Shown here: one piece after another, positions 13,701-25,700 of the stretch
Layout: each line of letters starts with the position of its first letter
How positions within the stretch are numbered: the stretch's first letter is position 1
Notes under the pieces: model-generated
What the model was told of the DNA's origin: nothing
Database searches by the model: none
What the model saw: only the letters and a program-made list of their open reading frames with translations
Program-made: the position numbers and the translations under genes
Assembly (NCBI GenBank): GCA_963691655.1
Contig: OY829329.1
Coordinates: 21,280,708 to 21,344,707, forward strand
DNA length: 64,000 nucleotides
Direction: 5' to 3'
Origin: Toxonevra muliebris
Lineage: Eukaryota; Arthropoda; Insecta; Diptera; Pallopteridae

Positions 13701-16700
13701 CGGAAGCTCCATCGACTTCATCCTCTGCAGCAATCGAACAGGTCCGTAAGTGGTCGATCAACTACGATGGCGGACGTGATCCCATCGCTTTTATAGAGCG
13801 CATAGAAGAACTCAGCGAAGTTTATTCAGTTTCAATGGATGCACTACCTCGGACTATGCCCACACTGCTACGCGAAAGAGCATTAATGTGGTTTCGCAAC
13901 AATAATCGACATTGGGCTGAGTGGAGCAGTTTTAAACATGATTTTCTAAGTTTCTTTCTACCAACGCGATATTTCGAACGCCTTGAAGATGAGATCCGGC
14001 AACGACAACAAAAGGTGCGTGAAAAGTTTAAGGATTACGTGATATCCATACAAAATCTCATGCGACATGCCGGATACTCAGAACAGCAGAAATTAGAACG
14101 AATATTTAGAAACTGTGCCAGTGAGTATCAATTATACATTAAGCGAAGAGATTTCGGCAACCTAGATGAACTCATCACGATGGCAGAAGATTTCGAAGCC
14201 ATCAACGAAGGGCAAAGAAGACACAACGAACCACCAAGGCGTAACATTGAAACAGCAAGACACATTTCCGAAGAGCCGAGGCACACCGAAACATCAACAA
14301 GGTTCACATACAACAGTCAAAGGAACTATAATCAACCACCAAGGCAAATACATGCTATACCAAGACATGAATATAACGCAATACATGCACACATACAGCC
14401 TAGAAGTAATGAAGTCGAGAGGGTAGTACAAGCTACGCAAGCAAGCGCACCTGAAGTTGCACCGACGTATCCAAGAACCTTACACATAAACACCAGTACA
14501 GCATGCAGACGATGTGGTCAAGATGGTCACATGGCACGATCCTGTCGCAACCCTAAGATCCTCTTCTGCTGGCAATGTGGTAAACGCGACATAAGGACTA
14601 TTGAGTGTTGTCGTCAACAAACGGGAAACGAGCCAGGCCTACATCCAGAGCGAGGAATGATGAGGTCATCAATGCAGCCACCTCGCACACAACATCACTA
14701 GGCCAAGACAATGGTCATATCTTCGCCATTGTTACCCTAGGCGAAGAAAACGTCCGAGCCACCATCGACACAGGGGCAACAAAAAGCTTCATAAGCACGG
14801 CGTTAGCCACAAGATGGCGCAATAAAGGGCAGATAAAGACAAAACAAACAAGGGTTCGTCTGGCTGATGGTACAACGAGAGGAGTCAACGAAGTGCTAAC
14901 CATAAAAGTTAAGTTGGGTGAGAGTCACTGCACATTATCATTACTTATACTTCCAGAAGTAATAGACGACTTGATACTGGGCATGGATTTTCTAACTAAG
15001 ATGAATGCCAAAATTCAATGTGGAGGTTATAATCTCACCTTACAACAGCAGAACAACACTATGCCCATTATAAACACATGTACGGTAGCAAGAGAAAGTA
15101 CTGAAGAAGAAAAAATTAAACAATTCCTACAAGAAGAACTCCAGACCTTTGATACAATGGAGGGCCCATCTAATATTACCACACATCGAATAACAATGCG
15201 TGACGAAGAACCAGTGAAGCAAAGATATTATCCAAGAAATCCAGCAATGCAAGAAATCATCAGCCGAGAAATAGATGACCTACTCCAAAAAGGATGCATA
15301 GAACCCTCTAGCAGTCCTTATAGTGCGCCAATCGTGCTAGTAAAAAAGAAAACAGGTGCATGGCGATTGTGCATAGACTATCGTCAACTGAATGCAAAGT
15401 CAATTCCCGACGCATACCCTCTTCCAAGGATACAGCACATCCTAGAACGCTTACGTGATGCTACATACATTTCAAGTTTAGATCTTAAAAATGGCTATTG
15501 GCAAATACCAATGGAACCCAATAGTAAGCAATATACAGCCTTCACAGTACCAGGAAGAGGATTATTCCAATGGCGTGTCATGCCATTCGGACTTCATTCA
15601 GCACCGGCAACATTTCAAAGAGCATTAGACCAAGTTATAGGTCCAACCATGGAACCACACGCATTCGCTTACCTAGACGACATCGTTGTAACAGGGAAAA
15701 CATTGGAAGAACACATGACCAATCTCAGAGAGGTACTACGGCGGCTCAAGACAGCAAATTTGCGCATTAACCCTGACAAATGCGAATTTTTTAAACGTGA
15801 AATCAAATATCTAGGGCATGTTGTAAGCAGCGAAGGAATACACACAGACCCCGACAAAGTAGCAGCTATACGTGAATTACAAGCACCCACAAATGTACGT
15901 GAACTACGACGCTGTCTTGGGATAGCATCATGGTACAGACGATTCGTACCCGACTTTTCAAAAGTGGTACAGCCACTAAGCTCACTCCTCAAAAAGGGTA
16001 AACATTGGAAATGGACCGAAGATCAGCAGGTGGCATTCAATACATTGAAACAAAAACTAACAGAAGCACCCGTGTTGACCTGTCCAGATTTTACAAAGAA
16101 ATTCATACTTCAAACAGATGCTAGCGACTATGGTCTAGGTGCAGTACTCACACAAGATGTAGAAGGAGTGGAGAAAGTAATTGCATATGCAAGCCGACAT
16201 TTAAATAAGGCAGAACGCAATTACTCACCAACGGAAAAAGAGTGTCTTGCAATCGTATGGGCTATACGAAAGATGAGGCCATATCTAGAAGGCTATAAAT
16301 TCACGGTTATCACTGATCACTTGTCACTCAAATGGCTAAATTCCATCGAAAGTCCAACTGGCAGAATAGCTAGATGGGCATTGGAACTACAGCAACATTC
16401 ATTCGATATCCAGTACAGACGTGGAAAGTTAAACGTAATCGCAGACGCTTTATCTAGGCAACCACTAGAAACCTTAGCCAAAGCAACAACCGAAACCCAC
16501 CCCGAGTGTCCATGGTGGAAGAAAAGATTAAGCGAAATACAAAATGAGCCTCGAAAGTTTCCAGATTACATCATCGAAGAAGGAGAACTGTATCGGCATA
16601 TTCCAAGCCAGACCGCAGACGAAGACAACGCCCCTTGGAAGTTATGTGTCCCCACACCACTACGAAGCAGAGTGATGTATGAAAATCACAATCAACCCAG

Positions 16701-19700
16701 TGCAGGTCATCTAGGAATACGTAAAACCATTGCACGAGTAGCAAATCGATACTACTGGCCAGGCATGTTTCGGGACGTAAGCCAGTATGTACGCCAATGT
16801 ACCACATGTCAACAGTATAAAACCAGTCAACAGAAACCAGTAGGGGCGATGCTAACACAAATAGCTGATGAACCATGGGCAATGGTTTGCGCTGATTTTG
16901 TAGGTCCTCTACCACGATCTACACACGGTAACAACATGCTTCTCGTTTTCTTTGACCGATTTTCAAAATGGACCGAACTCATTCCTCTACGACGTGCTAC
17001 ATGTGAAACTCTAAAGAAGGCTTTCAGAGAACGAATTCTAGCCAGATTTGGAGTACCGAAGGTGTTAATAACCGATAATGGCGTACAATTCGTTGGAAAA
17101 GAATTTCAAAAATACTTGAAAGAAATTGGAGTCCGCCAACAATTCACCGCGCCGTATACACCACAAGAAAATCCCACAGAACGAATGAATCGAACAGTAA
17201 AAACAATAATAGCACAATTCGCAGGAAAGGATCAAAGAAAATGGGATTATTTACTTCCGGAAATTAACCTAGCAGTAAACTCAAGCATTCAAGATACAAC
17301 AGGGTTTAGTCCAGCATTTCTAGTCCAAGGTAGAGAACCGCGACTACCGAATACTCTATTCGATGAAAACACTTTAGGTACCGCTCAAGTCCACAAAACA
17401 CCTAAAGAGAAAAGCGAACAAATGAAAGAAATCTTTGTGATAGTACGACGAAATCTTGAACGAGCAGCGCAGAACCAAGCTAGATATTACAATTTACGCA
17501 GAAGGACATGGAAACCCACTGTTGGTCAACTTGTGTGGTTGAAACAACACCATTTATCTAAAGCAGCCGACAATTTTGCAGCCAAACTTGCTCCTAAATA
17601 TGATGGACCTCATCAAATCATAGATTTCATATCACCAGTAATAGTGCAAATTAGGAAAACAGGTGGTGGAAGTACAAGAACAGCCCACATAAATGAGTTG
17701 AAAGAATATAATGTGGAAAATCAAGCTGAAACAGCCCAACCATGAAAACCATCAATATTTACAAACATCAAATCATCATCAAACCACAATCAAACCAGAA
17801 GATTGTATCCTAAATGTCAATAGAAACAACACGAATTATCAAGAATGCCGATAAAAACAAATATCATCGAAGTCATCAATATTTTTATCATCACTTAAGA
17901 TCAAACTGCCATCAATATTATACAACCATCAATATCATCGTAAAGTTCAAATAGCAGTATCAAAATAATCACCATCCACTAAAATAAACAGCAAAATAAA
18001 ACAAAATGAACAAAACTCGCAAAACATCAATAATATTGATCAATAATAATATAAATAATTAATAATAATAAAACTAATAAGAATTGCAAAGTCATAAAAC
18101 AAAAATAATGCATAAAATAAAATCTTACATATTTCGTCAGAAATAATGCCTCACCCGGTATCAGTCAGAAGAACTAAAAATCAACAACGGGATATTGTAA
18201 TAGTTAAAAATGTATGTATGTATATACATTACAAAAGAGAAATGCCGCAAATATTCAACAGCAGAAAGCAAAGAGAAGAACGGTTGTACATAGATATGGA
18301 AAAATATTATTATTTCAACTGAGTAACACAAAGAAGAGAAAATACATAAGATATGAGAGCAGAACAGTTGCACAAAATACCGTGTGTAACTAAAAGCGGC
18401 ACTATACCAAAATTAGTGCAAATTAAAATACACTGGAAAATATTTTGTATGTTTGTGTGTATGAATTATGAATTATGCTCAAACACCAAACAAACTAAAA
18501 ACTACACTATACAAAATGTAACATACACTATGTTTTATGAATTATATACATAAAAAAAAAAAAAAAAAAAAAAGGAAAAAAAAGGAAAAATAAATAAATA
18601 TAAATTTAAGAAAAGAGGTACGAACCCACATATAAGAAAAAAATATATATATATATACATAGCATAAGAGGTATATACCCATTTATATATATTTATAAAA
18701 AGAGAAAAAAAAAATAGAGAATAAGAAAAAAGGTTCAAAGATCACCTAGGGAAAAAACATATAAAAGGGCACACAAAACTAAAGAAAATCAAAACAAAAC
18801 CCAAAGGAGATATGGACTCACACAGGCATACGAAAAGAACACATACTGAGGAAGCTAAAGGCGTAGACCCACCCGCAAAAATTCCGAGGGTCATATTCAG
18901 AAGACGGGAAGATGATGACAACTATAGTGTCATTACCATTAACAGCACTACGAGCACCAATAATAGTTACGTAGCAACTGAAATCTACGATCCATATCGA
19001 GATCGATCCTCCGAAGAAAACACCGAAGAAGAAGAAGAATACAGCCAAGAAAATGAAGAGGAAGATTCCGAAGAAGATGCCGTCATACCAGCCGAGCCAT
19101 CCCCATCGTCCGATGAGAACGAAAGTGAAGAAGACGACAGTGAGGTCAAAAACCGGAAAGGATTCATGACGGTTACATCGCATACGCAGAAAGAAGAAGG
19201 AGTAGGGTGTACCATCATCACCACCACCGTCACTTACAGATGCACGGTGTATAATAATTCCGGTCAACCAACACCAACAGGCAAACCCATGATAAAATAC
19301 GACAGAAACAGCGAAGAAAACCACAATAATAACATCAACAACAACAATAGCGAAGAAAACCAAACTAATGAAGAACGCCATAACTCTACCTACAATAGCA
19401 GCACAGATAACAACAACAACAATAGCAACAAAGAAGAATTTAAAAACAACAGTAACTACAGCAGCAATATACACAAAGAAAATAACAACAGCGACAGCAA
19501 CAGCGAGAACGATCTTCACCAGGACCTTCTGCCAGACTATTTGGAAGACGATGTGTTGATCGTTGAAGAGTTAGACGACATTTTGGGTCTAATAGAGCAC
19601 GAGGACCATGTATCAATTCCGATCACAAACCGCACAGGAGAAGATTTACCAAAACAACTAGAAGAAGAAATCCGAGAGGTGGTAGAAATTCCCAGATTGA

Positions 19701-22700
19701 AGAGATATTCCTTTAAACGGGATATAAATGGGAAAGCGTACAGAGTCCGCATTACAGCGACAGGCCACATAACGGTAACCAGCTGTCCTGGCAAGTAAGG
19801 GGGGGGTGTAAGGACCCGAAATTATGATCAATTTCGACCCCACAATCGTTATTATTTTATACATATTTTTTGAAATAATTAAATATTGAATTTATAAAAA
19901 CACAATTACATATTTAACACTAACAATACAATAAACAAACGGAAACAGTACGGGACATATACAGAAAGAATAAGTATAAAAGGACATGCATTACACCGAA
20001 GAAGGCACTCAGACTTAGACTGTGGCACAGGTCATTTCTTCTTCTCTTTGTTAGATTATATGAAATACTCCTTACGGTTGCGTCAGCACGGAAGGATAAG
20101 GCTTAGACATTGGTAGTTAATATCAAACGAAGCGACAGCACGTTTGATTCCTCTTTAATTCTCAGAAATCGGTCAGGTATTCATTGGACCTTGCGAGTGA
20201 GACATCACACCAAGGTATATAAAGATCAGGTATTCATTAGACACCAGGGTGTGCGACAGCCTCACTGGTGTAGTATAAACACAGTTGCCACTGACCATAC
20301 AGCAAACGAAAAAGACTTAGCCATCGTGTCACGAGGACACGCATCGAAAATACAGGAACAGGAACGAGCGGCAACGAAGCCACAGTAAGAAACCCGAGCG
20401 CCAAGAAAGGCAAACAAAGTGAAACGAGCACGAACGAAGGCGAACGAACAAACAACATACGAGATACTAAGGATAAAAATACTAACGAATCAAGTGTAAA
20501 TAAAATAACAATGAAACATAGCAATAAACAAGTGAACCGAAAGAAATCGTGAGTTATTATTTACGCACCCTGGTTACTCGCTGAGTATACCCTGACAAAA
20601 AGAAAAGGAACCAGGAAGGTTCGTTACAATATAAAAACACGAGACTGTGATAATATATATACTGTTATGGCGCAAGAACTGAGAATCTTTAGAGCAGTCA
20701 TTTCCAAAACTTATACACCTGCATTTCAATTCATTTATAGTGTATGTGTGTGTTTGTGAGAGCGCTACACTGGGAGCACATGAGTCTGGCTACAAGAGAG
20801 AAATTATGTTGTACACAGTCGAATTTCTTAGACAAAGGGGAGGAGGAGAGGGGACGGATGAAGAGGAACTTATGTACAGTATTTGATGCCAGACAGAGAT
20901 CTGGTGCAAAGAGACTAAAACACTAACACATGTACAAAGGTAGTTTTTTTATTTTTGTTCAGGGTTGCATTTTTATTTTTTCTGAGCGCGCCTCACACTA
21001 CCACATGTATACAAACATTTTATGTCTACCATCTGAAGCAAGTCTTATGACTGGTTTTCACTATGTCAAATTCAGTCAAATTTGCCAACATGTTGGCAAA
21101 TTTTATAAAGGAAATTCTCTCTTTCTCTCTTTTTGACAGGGAATATGACATAGTGAAAACCATGAAATATGCTTTGATTGAATTTGACATAGTGAAAAAA
21201 ACCAGGCATTACTTGCATACGTCCCCAAAATTGTTTGGTTAGTTTAGGATGCAATAAATTGAAATAAAAATTTTCAAGTATTCAAATTCACAAACGATAA
21301 ATAATAGAAATAAGTGAAAATAATGCGCTAAGCTAAAATACAATCAAAACAACAACAACAATAAATTTACATATGCATTGCTATTGCCGTTATATTTGCT
21401 TTTATTGCTGATATCATACAATATGACGGGGCATAAAAAAACTGGAAGCTGCATCTAAATAAGAACATAAATTCAAATTAATTTATTTAAATGTATTTCT
21501 ACAAATGTAGGCATAAGTTGCATGCATGTTTGTATGTTGTTATTGTTGTTATAGTAAATTACCCTACATTCTAAACGTACTTGACCTATTTATAGAATTA
21601 TGTAAATTAGTTAAGAGAAGAACAGAAAAAAAAAAAAACATAACTGAAAAATACCAGACGTCAAAGTTCAATTTCAGATGGAAACATGCATAAAAAAAAA
21701 ATAAATATAGAAATTTAGAACCAGCAACTACATTTTATTAGTAAGAACAACAATTACAAAATATATACGCGTTCATATAAAAAAAATAAACAATTTACAT
21801 ACATATGTACAAATTTAGCAACAATCTCAACAACAACAATAATAAACATTGTTTATTATTTTGCATCACTGTGCGAAAGAGCACACGAGCGTGCAGTGAG
21901 AGTAGCGTCCGGTATAAATACACATACACACACACATACTTGCAAGAAAACTCTTGTGTGTGTCAGTCATTCTTAAATTGGAGAGTCAGCATCATTTATC
22001 TCTCAAAACTCTCATATTTGCATACAAAAGAGAGACGATTTTGACAGATAAACGATGTGATGCTTTAATTTAAGTTTGACTGTGAGAAAGAAATAAGAAA
22101 AAGAGAGAAATTTAAGACAGGTTGCATATGCAAAAGAGATTGAGCAAAACTAACTATACGCATAAAGAAAAAGAACAACAACAGTTAACGAATATACTAT
22201 GACAGTATCCATTAAATTTTTTTGAGCATTTTATATGAAGATAAACAGCAGCAACAGTGTACTGCAAAATTGTAGTTAGATAGATAGGTTCATTTAATTT
22301 TAAATAGTTACAAAAATTCAACACACTTAAAAAAGAATATTACTTATCAATAAAGAACATACGGCAATGATTTGATACGTCGTCTGCAAAATTGTAGTTC
22401 AATATTTGACAAAAATTGAAAATAAGCAGTAATAAGTTCAAGCAGAAAAGAGAAGTAGTAAACCGCAATTACAACACAAGCGTAGTTTATATCTATAAGA
22501 AAATTACCTCAAGTTTTTTGAGAGCAAATTGCTGATTTAAAAAAAAAAAAAACAGAATCTTACGGTTTTTCAATCAAAGCAATTTATTCTCAACAGATTT
22601 TCTGAAAGAAATTGCGGCAATGAGTATGCAATGTCAGGAAGGCTGGTAAAGTAACCCCTCTCCACATTGTTTGATGCAGAATTTGAACTTTTAATTTCCA

Positions 22701-25700
22701 TCCTGCCCGCAATGGACGAATTGCTTGCCTCAGGCAAGGGTTTCTTCCCGATTATAATCTTCACTATACTGAGAACCATGGGTCTATGAAGGGAGAAGTT
22801 GGATCTTATATTGTTTCTCTCATTCAGGTTTATTGAGATTTATCAGGCATTCCCAATTCGAAAGAATCGCAAGGGTGTATATTTTTGCCTAAAATTTTCC
22901 TAATCCATTTTGGCCATTAATCGATCGGCAACTTTGAAAATTCATCAAAAATACATTTATAAATTTTTTTCAAAAACTGCTTAACATTTCTATATAAACT
23001 GAATTTAAAATTACTTTTAAATAATTTAAAAATATTATCTTTTACCCGACTTAAAGCCCAGTTGAACAGACATACTTTTTTGAAAGGTGGTTTTGAAAAT
23101 CAACACAAAATAGTAAAATTAATAAACTTTATGTAAAAATTATAACTTCACTGGCCCTTACATATTTTTAAAAAACTACAACTGACCAAACTTTTGTAAA
23201 AAAAGCATATGGAAAAATAAATAAAATTCAACAAAAATGCAAATTATCTATATTTTGCGGTCATTAATTTATAATAACTTCTAAAATACAGTGTTGAATA
23301 CTTATTGCTCAAAATGTTGGCGTAGAAATACTTTTAAATTTTTGAAGTTAAATTTCTTATGGGAAGGTACTTAAATCTGGTAGCCATTTGTATGATGAAT
23401 TATTTTATTTTGTTTGGTCTTCTGTGCACACTTCAAAAAAATTACAACAAACTCATTTCTCTCACTCTCTTTATCTTCTCAAGTAACGTTATTGTATGTT
23501 TGCATTTTCTTCTTTTTTTTTAAGTGAAACTTTTATAGAAGCATAACGGTCCATACACATTGACAACAGCAACTACACGAATACACGACTACTACACGAA
23601 ATTCTGTCGGCTACAACTGTCGCCTTGTAGTCAGCTACTAAACATAATGGAAGCGGCACCACCTGCAGCAAACACAGACAAAACGACAAAAGCAAACTCT
23701 CTTCTCCCTCTGTGGCTACACCCACAATGTCTTCACTATGTCGTATTTCATGTCAAAGAGGGAAAATGAGAGAATTTCTCATTTGAAATTGAAAACATTT
23801 TGGCAAAGGCATGTGGTGGGGGTAAAAAGGCGGAAACAGGCGAATTTTACTTTTGGATATGCATATGTAAATAAACAAAAGAGCAAGTAAGCAAACAAAA
23901 TCAACTCTTGCAAGAACAACAACAACACGAACAGCATTCTCTTCTCTCTCTCTCATATGTGCATATGTATTTGCACTAAAAAATAATTTCTTGCAAAAAC
24001 CACACGACTAACAATAACAGTAAACTCCTCTAAAATCAATCACTCGCTAATTCGAGAGGAGATTAAGAGAGCCGACACCTCTGCTCAATTCCCATGAAAA
24101 AAATGTATTCATATGAAAAAAATCTGATCACGATATCGGCTCTCTAATTGTTTGTTCATGCATTCTATTATACTCTCTTTCTCACCTCTCATATTTAAAA
24201 GGAACTCAAAGAGTTTCGTAAGAATTAACCCAAAAGAGAAGCAATAACCAAATTCACAATAATAATAGATGCGGTGTTTATCAGGCGAGAGGGGAAGGGG
24301 GCGAGGGGCAGAGGGGGGATAGGCGGGGGAAGTGTTAGAAAATTGCATCAAAAATATTTATTTCATATTTTAGCTATCATGATGAAAGATTTGTGACTAG
24401 TAGAAACTCCATTCCGAGCTATATATATTTCATCGTTTTTCATACTAATAAAATTAATTAAAAAATGTTATAGCATGTAAAAAAGCTACGGTTAATGAAA
24501 ACCAGGGAAGAAATTTCAATCATATGCAAAACTAATCAATAACATAAAAAAAAAAACTCCAAAAGAACTACACAAAAATACACGGTAAAATTTAAAAAAT
24601 TCGTCATCGACTTGCAAATCAAAAACTACAGCATGAAAAACTTTATGAGTATGTAGAGTAATTAAAAATTTCTAAAGCTATAAAGTAGGGTGATGAAGCT
24701 GATGGTGGCATGCTGCTACTACCACAATTTGGCTGCCACATTCATTTTATACAAATGTATGTGCATATATAGCTTAAAAATAGAAATTTTGGCACACGAA
24801 CGAACAAACGCAGAGAATGCAATTATCTGTTAAACAAATAAAATATCAAAAACTCAAGTATTTTATTTGTGGCAGGCAGGCAACCTCTCATACATATGAA
24901 TGCGTTATGCTTTATATCATTTTAATTGATTTCCGCTATTGGCAAAGCAGAAACAGAAGCAAAGACACATGCGAGGGCCAGCATGTTTTTAAATACTTCC
25001 TAAATTTTTAAAATGAAAAAAAAAAAAAAACAATAGATGCGTGCAAGGTACGCAGGAGAGGTTTGAGGTGTAAAAAGTCAAGCGAAGTGAATACAAGGTA
25101 TACATAAATATTTGATATTTGTACATAATTCAAAATCAGCTGAGGTAAACGGCGGCTGCTAAACGCCAGCTAAATTTGACATTTTACACATTAGAGCACA
25201 TGAGATGATACAGCGAGAGAGCTTACGGCGACTTCTCTGCCTGCTTGCATGGTAAAGTCGATCTCCACACGTTTAACACAAACAAAATAATTCTGCCACG
25301 AAAAAATGTGCATAGGTATTTTCTTTTCGGTTTATGTATATGTATGTGTGAGTAAATTGAGCTTAACATACCGAATGAATCTGAAATGCTCTCTCATATA
25401 AATACAAACTTCGGTCGAATTTTTTTTTACACTCCTCTCTTGTTTTAGTGGTTGAGAGTAACACTTTCATACCGCACAGGAGTGTGGGCGAGAGGAGAAC
25501 ATATGACAATACAGTTATTTACATTTTACACATTTTTTAAATTTGCCCATACAGTGAGCTAAGATAACATAAAATTAACCCAGATATGCCTAATGGCTTA
25601 TATCTAGTACACTTCAAAAAGTTTTTATTTCAATTGAATATATTCCCATTAAACTAAAATCAAGCATTTTTGAAGTAACCTCCATATTTGAAAAAGTTTT

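Larger units (their letters stand above)
12256..20628 (+). mobile_element. intact Ty3-type LTR retrotransposon, antisense to step
   Basis: 8,373 bp with two 822-bp LTRs (12256-13077 and 19807-20628) that look identical by eye, a 4-bp ATAT duplication, a primer-binding site two bases after the 5' LTR and a polypurine tract before the 3' LTR. The order is gag, pol (protease, reverse transcriptase, RNase H, integrase), then a third ORF. Integrase after RNase H places it in the Ty3 group. The tRNA-Lys-type primer site and a third ORF recall Osvaldo-like fly elements, but that assignment is only a suggestion. All frames are open, so it may be active. It lies in the 19-kb step intron in reverse orientation to the gene. 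Confidence 0.97.

Noticed and set aside
18818..19519. 233-codon antisense frame opposite the third ORF of the Ty3 element
   Set aside because: It is the complement of an Asn/Glu-rich coding stretch and is Val/Phe-rich with no features of its own.
22570..22779. 69-codon minus-strand frame
   Set aside because: No start context, splice sites or recognisable domain.
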